The position numbers were made by a program, and so were the translations under genes. DNA of 64,000 bases from Monomorium pharaonis. Lineage: Eukaryota; Arthropoda; Insecta; Hymenoptera; Formicidae. Location: positions 16,504,360 to 16,568,359 of the forward strand of contig NC_050472.1 in NCBI RefSeq assembly GCF_013373865.1, written 5' to 3'. The notes beneath the pieces are model-generated. The model was not told the origin of the DNA. It ran no database searches and saw only the letters and a program-made list of their open reading frames with translations. Positions 12,484 through 24,699 of the stretch are shown in pieces; within the stretch, counting starts at the first letter, position 1; each line of letters begins with the position of its first letter.

Positions 12484-13539
12484 CAAATGGTTTGTTCCGA
12501 GACACTATTCGATAATAATCGGCGCGTTCCGAGACATTTGTTATATATAAGTACCGGATATCTGTATGTCCGTTTTTTTCTCTTTTTTCTCCCGAACTCC
12601 TTCGTCATTTGTGGTTCGATTCTAATGCAAAAGGTCTCATTTTGTTCCAAATTTTACGAGGAGTGCTACTATAAGTTTGGTTTTTCAATATAGAGTTTTT
12701 CAAAAATTATTTATATTTTTTTTGTAATTTCTGTATGTTCTCAAACTTCTTCGTTATTTGTGGTCCGATTCTAATGCAAAAGGTCTCATTTTGTTCCAAA
12801 TTTTACAAGAAGTGCTGCTATGGATTTGGTTTTTCGATATACAAAGTTTTTCAAAAATTATTTATTTTTCTTTGGTAATTTCTGTATGTTCTCAAACTTC
12901 TTCGTTATTTGTGGCCCGATTCTAATGCAAAAGGTCTCATTTTATTCCAATTTTACGAGGATTGCTGCTATAAGTTTGGTTTTTTGATATACAGAGTTTT
13001 TCAAAAATTATTTATATTTTGTTAAGTAACGGATAAGCGTTTGTCAACCGCGATCTACATCATTATTTGTGGTCCAAATCTTAAGCAAATGGTCTCATTT
13101 TAATCCAAATTTAAGGTTGCCATTGGTTATGTTTTTCCATATACAGAGTGCAGAGTGTTTCAGTTATGGACTTTTATTTCTTAAAATTACGGCATACATT
13201 TATGAAACCACCTGTTTATGGAAATGAATAATGGTATAAATCATTGTAAAATGTTATTTACATATACAAGGTTTTTCAAAAATTTATATCTATAAAATAT
13301 AGTCCGCAATAATTTTGATCATTTGAGTACCGATGAGCATGTATTAGAACTTTATTGTAGAACTAAATTAAGCGAGTATGGCTGCAATGCGATTGTTTTT
13401 CCATATACAGGGTGTTTCATTTATGGACATTCTTTTTTTTAAGTTACGCCATATATATATAAAGCAACCTTTTTAAGGAAATGAAGAAATGTAGATAACA
13501 ATGTAAAATGTTGTTAATTACATATACAGGGTTTTTCAA

Positions 13540-13570
<31 letters not shown>

Positions 13571-13850
13571 TAATGCAATTGGTATTATTTTGATTGAAAA
13601 TTCTATCGGAAAAAAATAAGGATTTTAATTCAAAAGGTCTCATTTTATTACAAATTTTACAAGGATTGCTGCTATGGGTTTGGTTTTTCAAAAAAACAGT
13701 TTTTCAAAAACTATTTACATTTTGTTTAGAAATTTCAGTATGTTCCCAAACTCCTTCGTCATTTGTGGACAGATTCTCTGGCAAAAGGTTTCATTTTGTT
13801 ACAAATTTAACGAGGAGTTTAATGTAAAATGTGCTTAACTACATGTACAT
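12483..13850. repeat. Satellite array, left block
   Basis: Degenerate tandem units of about 150-190 bp. The unit runs: CATTTGTGGTCCGATTCTAA, GCAAAAGGTCTCATTTTGTT, CCAAATTTTACGAGGA, TGCTGCTATGGGTTTGG, then ATATACAGAGTTTTTCAAAA. At least three good copies lie at 12600-13020; later units switch to a variant containing CATATACAGGGTGTTTCA and AAATGAATAA. The same family forms the block at 17540-19885. Short frames in it are not genes. Confidence 0.85.
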
Positions 13851-15030
13851 ATAGACCATTCAAGCAAGAATAATACTTTAAGTTAAACCCTGTTTATAGT
13901 AAAAAAAAAAGACTAAATCGATAATATTTAATGTTGATAGTTTCATATTTTACATGTTTATTTGATGAAGCTTCAAACAGACTGTGCATTTCAATTTATA
14001 CAAAAATTGATTTTACGGGAAACTTCACATTATGGAGCGTACGAAAAAAAGGAAGACGACCGAAGTTTGACTTTAAAAGATGTAAAATTTAAAAGGAAAT
14101 ATTTTAAAAGAAGAAAAAAAAATAATGAAGAATTTAAAAAGGCTTATATTATTTAATCCTTCGTCTATTATTAAAAATAATTGTTAAAATTTTCAAATAA
14201 AAATTAATTAAAAAAATGGAATAAAATTAAAAATAGGGAATTTTTGTTTTTTACCAATTAAAAAAAATTTAACCTTTAAAAAAAATTACTGATACATTTA
14301 AAAAATTCAAATTAAATATCGATTTCAAAAATAATCCAAAAATATCTTTAAAAACTGCAGCTTTACCGAAAGTTAATAAAGATGGGAAAAAAGGTATGTC
14401 CGCCAAAATTAATTTTAAATTGAAATTATGTGTTATTAAAACTCATTATTTTAAACAAAATTTTTTTAAAAAATTAAATAGTTTAAAAAAAGATATGTAA
14501 AGAATAAAATTAAAATTTGGTTTTTATAATTTTATAAATTAGGTTTAATTAGGTTGACTAAAAAACAAAAAAGTGAATAGTATAGTTTAAAAAAACCCAA
14601 GTATTTTTTAAAAAACAAGTAAAAAAAGATAATTTATATTTAAAAAAAATAATTAAAAAGTAATGTAAAAAATTTTAATTTAACTTTAGCAAAAAAAAAG
14701 TTTATTTATTTTAACCTTTTTGGAAATTTATAATATAAATAATTTATAAAAAAAAAATTATAATAGTAAAATATTTTAAAAGATTTGGGACATATAATTA
14801 ATTTTAGGTGACTTTTGGAAAAAAGAAGAATATACTTTTAAAAAATATATCTTTATGATTTAAAGAAAATTAAAAATTTAAAATGGACAAAAATAAATTA
14901 AATAACCGCTAAAGGAATAGTATATATAAAATATGTTTTTTTTAAGTTAATAAAAAAATGTTTTAAGTTAATAAAAAAATACGATTGTAAAAAACGTTTA
15001 ATAATTAATTATGTGACGCTCAAATAAATA

Positions 15031-16334
15031 CACTGGCGCAAAAAAAAACCGAAACAAAATTTTTGACCGATTTTTAGGCAATCTTTAAAGTGATGCAACT
15101 TTGCAAAAAATCATCCAAATTACATGTACTTTTTTTTTAATTAAAAGGCAAAGACTCTACTTTGAGTATCCTTACGCGAAAGTTTGATTTGTTAAGTGCA
15201 AACCTTTTGTATCGCATGAAAACCAAACATGTGTTTTTTAATTAAAAAAAGTAAAAGTTTGTTATTATTTTACACAAGTTTCTCGTTAAAATCTTGATAA
15301 TATTAAATTAGATTCTTAATGTTCCTTCTTTTCTAAGCAATTTTAAAAAAAATACATGTCGATACGATGTTTTTTGTTGATTGCACACGAGTTTGAAATT
15401 TGCACTGCATTTTAGAGTATTTTAGCGAATAAATACAGTATTTTTTGAATATCATGAATTTTGAGTATCAATATGATATTAAACATTGATTTTATTTGTG
15501 TTTAACTCAATTATACCGCCGTCAGCAAAGTGACCCGATGTGCACCACGTGGAGAATGACGATCGGAGTTTGAACATCATGTGGCTCTGAAATTCATCGG
15601 TGGAAATTTGTACTTACTGATCTGAATATAACGGATAGCTGACGCACCAATTTCACTGAAGTCAACAGAAGATCACATTCATCTATACTCATAAACCCAC
15701 ACATACACGTAAACATACATATACACATGCTAATACATAAAAAATAAAAGTTCAAATTTTTTCTAAAAAATCAGCCTTTTCAGGACCACAGATGTACCAA
15801 ATCCAATCGTCATTCTCCACGTGGTGCACATCGGGTCACTTTGATGACGGCGGTATGATTGAGTTAAACACGAATAAAATCAATGTGCAATATCATATTG
15901 ATACTCAAAATTCATGATATTCAAAAAATACCGTATTTATTCGCTAAAATACCCTAAAATGCAGTGCAAATTTCAAACTCGCGTGCAATCAACAAAAAAC
16001 ATCGTATCGACATGTATTTTTTTTTTAATTGCTTAGAAAAGAATGAACTTTAAGAATCTGAATTAATATTAGCAAAATTTTAACGAGAAACCTGTACAAA
16101 ATGATAACAAACTTTTACTTTTTTCAATTAAAAAACACATGTTTGGTTTTCATGCGATACAAAAGGTTCGCACTTAACAAATCAAACTTTCGCGTAGGGA
16201 TTCTCAAAGTAGTCTTTGCCCTTTAATTTAAAAAAAAGTACATGTAATTTGGATAATTTTTCGCAAAGTTGCATCACTTTGAAGATTGCCTAAAAATCGG
16301 TCAAAAATTTTGTTTCGTTTTTTTTGCGCCAGTG
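15031..16334. mobile_element. Palindromic TA-flanked element (Tc1/mariner-type MITE)
   Basis: The ends are CACTGGCGCAAAAAAA and its reverse complement, each flanked by TA (15029-15030 and 16335-16336), the target duplication of Tc1/mariner elements. The two arms, about 480 bp each, are near-perfect inverse copies (for example CGAAAGTTTGATTTGTTAAG at about 15178 and CTTAACAAATCAAACTTTCG at about 16173). There is no transposase. The centre is occupied by another small element. Total length 1304 bp. Confidence 0.88.
15516..15853. mobile_element. Nested 338-bp TA-flanked element
   Basis: Ends CCGCCGTCAGCAAAGTGACC and the near-exact inverse, about 50 bp of TIR including CACCACGTGGAGAATGACGA, flanked on both sides by TA. 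It sits at the exact centre of the larger palindrome, consistent with insertion into a central TA. Its TIR shares the CCACGTGGTGCACAT core with 11350-11395. Confidence 0.7.
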
Positions 16335-17539
16335 TAAATCAAAGGAATAAGGATTTTAATGAAGTAAATTCCATTATAGGAAGAAAAAATTAAATACTAA
16401 ATATGGCATTTTTTTAAAAAGCACAAATTTTTATGAAAAAAAAATTAACCTTAAAAAAATTAATTTTAGAAAATGATTCAAAGAAAAATCAAAAAAAGAA
16501 ATTAGTGCAGAAAGACAAAAAGAAATTAAAAATTTGAAAAAAGGTATCTTCAAAAAATTAACTAATAATTAAATTTGTTTAAAAAATCAATTATTAATGA
16601 TTATTTAAATTTATTCTATTTAAAAAAAAGAATCTATTTATAAATATTTGAGAAATTAATTAATAATTCAAAAATTTAAAATTTAAGCTTTTGAAGATGA
16701 TTGGAATAAAATTTTAGTGGACGTACAAATAAAATTTGAAAAAAAATTGGAAAAGATTTTGGAACACGTTTTTAACGAAAAAAGCAAGGAAAATAGTATC
16801 CTGAAAAAAACGTGGAAGAAAAACAAAATAAAATTAAAACTAAAAACACAATTTAAAAAACAAATTTATCAAATTAATTTTTATTTTGAAGGAAAACATA
16901 TTAGAGAAGAAAATTTGGTTGTATATATTGATATAATTTGTAATAAAATTTCTTTATCAAATAAAATATTTTTTTAAGTAAGAAATGGAAAGGGAGACAA
17001 AGTACGTTTGTGTGGATGAGACTAAAGGTGCGTGTTGTGTTTATTATAGTATAGGAAAAACAGAAAGATTGAAAAATATTTTTAAGTTTTTTTTTAAAAA
17101 AAGATCAGTTGTAGTTTGTGAGAGGATTAAAGCATGGATTTTAGAAATTTGCTAGCAGAAGGTTTATTAAAAAAATTAAAAACGGAAACACTAAGAAATT
17201 ATATTTTTACGGAGAAAAAAAAATTTTTAGGGTATTAAAATTTAACAGAAATAGTTGATTGTTTACAACTTTAAATTAAAAAAAGCCAATTTAAAAAAAT
17301 AACAAATTTAAAGAAAGAAATAGGTGGAGAGACAGAGATTGTGTGTGTTCGTGAGACTATGAGTATTTAAGGTATGTTAGTCGAAGTGATATGGGATGCG
17401 ATTGTATTTGAAAATGATAAATTATAAAAAAATTAATAGTGTAGTTGTGTAAGTGTATGTATGTGTTAGTGTGATTGAGAGAGTTTGTATATGTGTGTCA
17501 GTGCAATAGTTTGAGCGTTTGTAAGTGAATTTGTCTATA

Positions 17540-19885
17540 AACGTATTAAAAGATAGTCATTTTATTACAATTGGAAAAATTCTAATGCAAATGGTCTCAT
17601 TTTGTTCCAAATTTTACGAAGATTACTACTGTGGGTTTGGATTTTCGATATACAAGGTTTTTCAAAAATTATTTATATTTTGTTTAGTAATTTGTTTCTT
17701 CGCGAACTCCTTCGTCATTTCCCGATTCTTATGCAAAAGATCTCATTTTATTCCAAATTTTACGAGAATTGCTGCTATGAGTTTGGTTTTTCGATATACA
17801 GAGTTTTTCATAAATTATTTATATTTTGTTAATCGCGATCTACAATGTCATTTCTGGCCCGTAACTCAAGCAAATTTTTTCATTTTATTCCAAAAGTAAA
17901 CGAGTAAGGCTGCCATGGGTTTTGTTTTTCTATATACATGGTGTTTCATTTTCTGTACATTCATTTCATAAGTTACGCCAAACATTTATGAAACAACCTT
18001 TTTTCGATATGAATCAATGTATAAATCAATGTAAATTGTGCTTATTTACATATACAGGGTTTTTCAAAAATCTAAATATATAAAATATTTTCCGCGATAA
18101 TTTTGGTCATTTGAGTACCGATGCTCATGCAAATGGTCTCAGTAAATTCCATCCTAATATATTAGAACTTAATTGTAGAACTAAATTAAGCGAGTAAGGC
18201 TGCAATGGAATTTGTTTTTCAATATACAGAATGTTTTATTTATAGATTATCATTTCTTAAAGTTAAGCCAAACATTTATGAAACAACCTGTATATGAAAA
18301 TGAATAAATAAATAAATCAATGTAAAATGTGGTTATTTACATATACAAGGTTTTTCAAAAATCTATATGTATAAGTTCGGTTGTCTGTAGGTCCGCGATA
18401 ATTTTAGTCATTTGAGGTCCGATCCTCATGCAATTGGATCCATTTTGTTAAAAAATTCTTCCGGAATATAATTAGAGATTTGTTTATAACATATACAGGG
18501 TTTTTAGAAAAACTATAAATATAAGACCAGGGAGTCTGTATGTCCGTATTTTCTGTATGATCGCAAACACCTTCGTCAATTGGGGCCCAATTCTAATGCA
18601 GAAGATCTCATTTTATTCCAAATTATACGAGGGTTGCTGCAATGGGTTTGGTTTTTCGATATACAGGGTTTTAGAAAAATTATCTTTATACTGATTAGTA
18701 ACGGATAAGCATTTGTCTGTATAACCGCAAACTACATCGTCATTTGTGGCCCGAAACTCTTGCAAATAGTCTTATTTTATTCCAAATTAAACGAGAAAAG
18801 GCTGCCATGAGACTGAATTTTTCATATAAAGGGTGTTTCAATTAAGAATTTACATTTCAAAGATACGCCAAACATTTATAAAACAACCTGTATATGGAAA
18901 TAAATAAAAAAATAAATCAATGTAAAATGTTATTTACATATACAGGGTTTTCCAAAAATCTATATACCATCTATATCCAAAAAAATATATACAAGTTCGG
19001 TTGTCTGTATAACTATATGTCCGCGTTAATTTTCGTCATTTGATATGCAATCCTCATACAAAAAGTCTCATTTTGTTTTAAATTTCTTCCGGAATAAAAG
19101 AGGTTTGTTTTTAAGGTATACAGGGTATATTTTCAAAATCTATATATATAAATCACGGGAGTCTGTATGTCCGCAATTACAGTATGACCGAGAACTCCTT
19201 CGTTAATTGGCCCAAATAGAATATAAAAGGTCTCATTTAATTCCAAATTTTACGAGAATTGCTGCTATGGGTTAGGATTTATGATATACAGGATTTTCAA
19301 AAATCGATATATTGATTAGTAAGGGATAAACGTATGTCTGTATAACCGCGAACTACATCATCAATTAAGGTCCGAATCTTTTGCAAATAGACACAGTTTA
19401 TTCAAAATTTAACACGTAAAGACTGCCATGGGATTGGATTTTCTATACACAGGTTGTTTTATTTAAGGGCATACATTTCTAAAAGTAACGTCAAATATTT
19501 AGGAAAAAACCTGTATATGGAAATGAATAAATGAATAAATCAATGTAAAATGATGTTATTAACGTAAACAGAGATTTACAAAAAACAAAAATATATAAGT
19601 TTGGTAGTTTGTATGTCTGTATGTCCGCAAAAATTTTCGTCATTTGATGTCCGAACCACATGCAAATGGCCTCATTATGTTACAAAATTCTTCTGGATAA
19701 AAAATAAGGGGTTTGTTTTAACATATACAGGGTTTTTCCAAAATTTTCTTTATATTGAATAGTAATGGAAAAACATTTGTCTATATGAATGCGAACTACA
19801 GCGTCATTTGTGGCACGAACCACTAGCAAATAGTTTCATTTAATTCAAAATTATTCGAGGATGGTTGCCATGAGTTTGGATAAAC
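17540..19885. repeat. Satellite array, right block
   Basis: Continues the family of 12483-13850 for about 2.3 kb. Motifs recur in order: GTCTCATTTTGTTCCAAATT, ACGAG, GCTGCTATGGGTTTGG, ATATACAGGGTTTTTCAAAA, and the alternate unit CGCGATAATTTTGGTCATTT, GCGAGTAAGGCTGC, TATACATGGTGTTTCATTTT, GAAACAACCTGTATATGGAA. Alternation of the two unit types suggests a higher-order repeat. Copies are much diverged. It stops directly against the gypsy relic. Confidence 0.85.
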
Positions 19886-19889
19886 AGGG

Positions 19890-21239
19890 GGTTTGTGCAA
19901 TAAAATTCAGTTGAGGAATCTGTCGAGAAGTTTTATCCATCTTCTGATGAAAAACAAATATTAAAGGTTTACGATCCGTTTAAATAATAAATTCTCGTCC
20001 TTCAAGAAAATATCTGAAATGTTTAATGGCAGAATAAATACTAAGAAGCTCTCTATCATAAGTACGATAATTACGTTGAGTGTCATTTAATTAAAAAAAA
20101 AAAAAAAGGCAATAGGTTTGGAAATTCCATCAATAATTTGTTCCAAGGCCGTTCTTATAGCAAAATCAAAAGCGTCACAAGAAAAAATAAGAGGAACTGC
20201 AGAAACAGGATGAGTCAAAGTAGTAATCTCGGCAAGTTCTTCTTTACAAAAACAAAAAGCTTCCTCCACTTCAGGTGCCAAATAATTAATCTTCTATCAC
20301 GCTTTTTACTATCCTTTAAATAATCTGTCAAAATAGCTTGATGTTTAGCAGTATCTTTTAAACATCGGCAATAGAAATTAATGACTCCTAAAAATCTTCG
20401 TAAATCAAGAAATGTTTTAGGCTTTTTAAAATCAATGGCCTTAATTTTCTCAGTAGTAGGCTTGATTCCTTGATTAGAAATTAAAAAACCAAGAAAGGAA
20501 ATTTCAGACTGGCCAAAAAGACTTTTTGATAAATTAATAGTCGTACCAAACTGTTTAAGATGAGAGAAAAATGTTTTAAGATGTTGTTCTTCATTATTAG
20601 AGGCTATTAAAATGTCATCTAAATAGCAAAAACAGAAGTTTAAGCCAGAAAGAATAATGTTCATAAGACGTTGAAAGGTCTGTGCAGCATTACATAGTCC
20701 AAAAGGCATGACAAGAAATTCAAAAAAACCAAAAGAAGTGGTTACAGCAGTCTTAGAAATATCTTCTGCAGCAACAGGAACTTGATAATAAGCCTTGACC
20801 AAGTCAATTTTAGAAAATATATTCTTACCATGTAATCCCATAGTTAAATCTAAAACTTGCGGGAGAGGATAACGATCAGGAACAGTGATTGCATTAAGAG
20901 CACGGTAATCTCTACAAAGACTCCAGGAATTATCATTTTTAGGAACCATGTGAAGTGGAGAAGACCAACAGCTACTAGAAGGCCTACTTGCTCAATCATG
21001 AGGTTAAATTCTTCACAAACAAATTTAAGCTTCTCAGGAGAAAGTCTTCATGGAGTAAGAGAAATAGGAGGTCCTCTTGTAACAATGTGATGTTCTACTT
21101 GATGTAACTTGTTAAAAGTCAAGGGTGCAAAATGCGTTAATTCAGGAAATCTTGCAAGGATTTTATGGTAAGGTGAGTCAGGAGAAGTAGTGCAAATCGA
21201 CAAGTGATTAACATTAGACAGTTTCCCTTTAAATGACAA
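19890..21239 (-). pseudogene. Ty3/gypsy-type pol relic (RT and RNase H)
   Basis: Minus-strand remains of a retrotransposon polymerase. The longest frame (20215-20949, 244 codons) shows reverse-transcriptase hallmarks: CRDYRALNAIT, the DLVKAYYQVPV segment, FGLCNAAQTFQRLM, and the catalytic YLDD box. A frame at 21048-21239 gives the upstream part (HHIVTRGPPI). Downstream, 20087-20281 has the RNase H start (SCDAF) and the region 19920-20080 carries YDREL and a TDRKPL block. These pieces lie in different frames with in-frame stops and a poly-A tract, so the gene is dead. No LTRs, gag or integrase were seen. It ends abruptly at the satellite. Confidence 0.85.
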
Positions 21240-21864
21240 TCTGGTAATGCTATCTAAAAGTTTTTTTATTCTTGATGTCTATCTTGAATCTAAAAATAGA
21301 AAAAACTCAAAGTTCTGTAGTTTACGCGAAACGTAAAATTCAGTACATTTCTATAATTATTTGTAAATAATTCTTGTATTATATGAGTAAATAAATATTT
21401 TAACTAATAAAATTTCGCATGTCTTAAAAATTTTTTAATTATAATTGTTGTATTTTTAAAAAATTTGTATATTTAAAAAATACTATTGCAACAAATTTTT
21501 TATCTAAGAAAATTGTAATTTGTTTTTTTTTTTTGTAATTTCTTTCTACAAAAACTTGATATTTTATAAAACATTAAAAACTTCTACAGATTTTTACTTT
21601 TAGTGAATATTTTTACATTTTCATAGAAATTTTTTCTGCAAGGGTTAATGTACGAGTTAAAAGAAAAATAATACGCAAAAATATTAAAATAACTGTCTAA
21701 TTTCAATACAATTTTTCTGATAATATCAATGGTAATATAAATTTAAAATATTAGTTTAAAAATTCTTTACATTTAATATATTTTTCCTTAATAATGTGGA
21801 AAGTGGATTAAAATAGAAAAAACAAATTTTACATGATATATGCTATATTTCTATTATTGTTTCT
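21240..21864. other. AT-rich noncoding DNA
   Basis: No ORF or repeat recognised. Confidence 0.4.
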
Positions 21865-22095
21865 TGACGTCAAATCCTGCAGTAATTCTGGTGTGGTTAT
21901 GCTGTTACAATCTGAGACAATACATGCTCGATTTTTGTCATTACGAGTATACTGCTTGGTAAGCTTAACTTCTAACAACTTTCTGCTCATGTAAAGTGAT
22001 GTCATTCTCTAATTAATATTTGTTTGCTTCTGGTTCATACATCATATCAATTCACAACGCTTAAATTTTGTTCTTTCTATGCTGATATATTTTGT
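21865..22095 (-). repeat. Dispersed repeat, copy B
   Basis: Inverse copy of 12165-12400; contains GCTGTTACAATCTGAGACAA, GCTCGATTTTTGTCATTA and GATGTCATTCTCTAATTAAT. Confidence 0.65.
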
Positions 22096-22159
22096 CCAGT
22101 TTTTGCATGAAATGGCATGGCCGAATTTCTGCCATTATATTATTACGCAAATTCTACTA

Positions 22160-22353
22160 GATTTCTATTTTATTTCTAAGCACATTATCTGACACTGCAG
22201 ATCATGTTTTATTACTGCCAAAATTATGTTACTATAACATGTAGTACATAGTGTGCAAAACCTGTCTTTAGCAGACTTGGCATAATTGGGGTCAATTTCA
22301 GAACTCAATTTTCCACTCTCCAATTTATTCGGCATATTAAGCAACTGAAACAC
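22160..22353 (-). repeat. Dispersed repeat, copy 2, with short frame
   Basis: Minus-strand match to 7806-7935. The 62-codon frame (22165-22353) is slightly longer than in the other copy and includes two CxxC-like pairs (FCTLCTTC). I do not recognise it; it probably derives from a mobile-element protein. It adjoins copy B of the other dispersed repeat, so both may belong to one larger element. Confidence 0.45.
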
Positions 22354-22499
22354 CTCCTTAAGTGGATAAAGCTGGAACCACTAAGAGGTATCCAAGTAAT
22401 TGTTCAAACTTTGAATGAAAGCGCACATATACAAAACACATCGGCTGTTTCAAATAATATTTATAAAAAATTATAACAAATATTATAAAAAATGAATTA

Positions 22500-23580
22500 G
22501 TTACTTGATACACAATCTTCTTTAAAATGTAGGGAAAGAAAGATAAGATGACGAAGTGGATAAGATAAAAAATCGCTAATTTTTTCTAAACTAATAACAG
22601 ATATCGACCCGATGTTGAACTCACAAAAGGCTTTAGATAGTTTAGATAATAGTAGATTATCTGCTGTAGTTTGATTTCAATCGATCCACAAAAGTAAATA
22701 ATATAATAAGAAATGTGTTTTACGTACACCCATGCATAACTTTTTGGAACTTGTTTACAGAAAATGACGTAATTATAATACTTTTAATTTTTAAATAAAA
22801 TCATGATAAAGTATAGTTAAAAATGCACATACTAATGCATTCATATTTTTTATATCTCTAGCAGTGTAACCTTTTTATATTAAATAAATAAGCAAATACT
22901 ACAATTGCGGATAAGATGACGAATAACGCATTTGTACTTTCAGATTATGTTCTGCAACGAACATAATTGTGTTAATATTATGCAAATCAAGTTTATAATT
23001 TATTGCTCATAATTGTTTATAATACTGGTTATATTGGTAATCTGTAAGTAACTTTTATCATATACAATTTATTGATCTTGTTATTAAAAAAAATAAAGTA
23101 GTTGTACTATTAATATATTGTTAAATAAATAAAAAAATTGGTGTTTATACAAATAAACAATAGATAAGTTATAATTTGACTCTTTTAGCTACTGCAAGTC
23201 ATCTTATTCACATTGGAAGACTAGATGACAAAATTGACGTTCTTAGAAAATCAAAATTTCTTAAAATTCTAATTTATTTAACAGCTTTTAATTCTTATGG
23301 TAGATACAAAAGGCTTCAGTGAATCTAAAAAAAATAGATCAAAAATTTGGAAAATTCGACAAACCTTAAGGTCATCATCTTGCCTCTCTTTCCCCTACAC
23401 TGCACACATAAATGTTTGTCATAATTTTTTCGGTTATGTTGCATCTGGTTATCCACTCTTTTCTAATTTCTTCTAATTTCTCTGATTCAGGAATCTGTGG
23501 TAAACACGTTCTTCAATATTCTTGAAGGTGCAGAAGGCACTACAATATTTCTTTTTCTTTCTTACGACTTTTTCAGCCAT
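22500..23580 (-). pseudogene. THAP-domain relic, split by a transposon
   Basis: The minus strand from 23580 begins MAEKVVRKKKKYCSAFCTF and continues to an HRF segment; a one-base shift then leads into EEIRKEWITRC and TNIYVCS. This order (paired cysteines, HRFP-like, conserved W, then C) is that of a THAP zinc finger, a DNA-binding domain of about 90 residues. The frame stops at an 872-bp element (22528-23399); just beyond it the minus strand reads FKEDCVSSN, which fits the expected C-x-x-H-F-x-x-D-C end of the domain. The gene is broken by the frameshift and insertion. THAP domains occur in host factors and P-element-type transposases; which applies is unknown. Confidence 0.6.
22528..23399. 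mobile_element. Element with TGTAGGG ends inserted in the THAP relic
   Basis: Left end TGTAGGGAAAGAAAGATAAG and right end, reversed, TGTAGGGGAAAGAGAGGCAAG-type sequence (first 20 bases shared in pattern). The motif AAGATGAC/GTCATCTT recurs inside (about 22545, 22915, 23205, 23370). No ORF. Target duplication not clear. Confidence 0.55.
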
Positions 23581-24059
23581 AAATGCAAATAAGATTATTT
23601 CCTTTGACTCCAAAACGATTCAAACTACTTGGGTAACTCTCAGTGGTTCTAGCTTTGTCCCCTTAATCCATTACTTCCCAAGCGGACATTTTATAGTCGA
23701 TTGGTTTTCGGCTCAGAAAAGTGATGAGATCACATGAAAACTTAAAACAAAATATGCTCTTCTACGTAAAAAGAGTTGCTCTTTCAGATTCCGAGGTCAA
23801 AATTTCAAAATTTTTTATTAGAAATTAAATATGGCGGCTCAAAGTTGATATAAATTTGTTCATCAACTATTGACTTTTTATAGTAGAAAGAGGAGAGTAT
23901 GGTACACGTATTAAAAGAATACGAGGCAACAAAAGATGAAATGACTCCGGAAGAGGATGGGAGGTATTAAAAAGAATATACAAAATTAGAGAAGAAAAGG
24001 AAAAAGACGCAAAAAAAAAAGAGGAATAGACCTGTTTAAAATAGCTTTACAATTTGATT

Positions 24060-24220
24060 CTATCTGATTTAATACGATTTAATTTGATTTAATCTGATTT
24101 AAGTTGAGTTGATTTTATTTAATTTAAGTTGATTTAATTTGAGTAAGTTCTAGGTGTTAAGTTGCAAATTCAAAGTTTTTCAAGTTTTTCAAGTTTTTCA
24201 AGTTTTATTCTTTGTTAACT
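24060..24220. repeat. Short-period tandem repeats
   Basis: About eight degenerate copies of GATTTAATYT (24060-24145), then four copies of TTTTTCAAG (24178-24206). Confidence 0.8.
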
Positions 24221-24289
24221 TATTAAGCAATTGTTAACTAATTGTAATTGTAATTATAAATATATAAGCCTGTTGACCAAATAGAGGTG

Positions 24290-24640
24290 AAGGAAAGGTA
24301 ATAGAGGCCAAAGAGCTAAGTTAATACAAAACCCTTAAACCCTTATATCTATATCTGATATCTTTATCTATGTTTATCTATGTTTATTTATCTATCTTTA
24401 TACCTAGGTATCTTTATATATGTATAAATGTAACTTTAAGTCTTTGTATCATATATTTTATATCTCATATCGGTTATACCTTTATATCTTTACCGGTATA
24501 TACGTTATCTGATACCGCAGTGATGTACCTAACCATAAGTGTCGGAATAAATGTAAATAAGAGAACATGTATACTGGAAGTCATCCAAAGCCGAAAGGCA
24601 TGGATTAAATAAAATAAATAAATAATACTATTACTATAAA
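24290..24640 (+). mobile_element. Probable LINE 3' end
   Basis: TATC-rich imperfect repeats lead to a 3' end with AGCCGAAAGGCATGGATTAA followed by AAATAAAATAAATAAATAAT. A short hairpin-like GCCGAAAGGC next to an AATA-type tail is usual for non-LTR retrotransposon 3' ends in insects. No reverse-transcriptase frame is joined to it here. Confidence 0.45.
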
Positions 24641-24699
24641 AATATAAAATATTATTAAACCTACTATATATTATATACTATTAAACAAAAAACACTTTC

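Larger units (their letters stand above)
13860..17535. other. A-rich island between two satellite blocks
   Basis: Outside the inserted element at 15031-16334, the plus strand is unusually rich in A with many poly-A runs and lysine-rich frames (13962-14156, 64 codons; 16717-16977, 86 codons; another starting MERETKYVCVDETKGACC at 16985, stopped after about 57 codons). A second stretch near 17320-17380 partly repeats the start of that last frame (GAGAC..GTTTGTGTGGATGAGAC-like words). I do not recognise any of these proteins. Composition differs clearly from the flanks. It could be decayed inserted DNA of foreign or mobile origin, or a low-complexity expansion. Confidence 0.45.

Noticed and set aside
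23522..23737. 71-codon plus-strand frame with a hydrophobic start
   Set aside because: Antisense shadow of the THAP relic; no independent support as a secreted protein.
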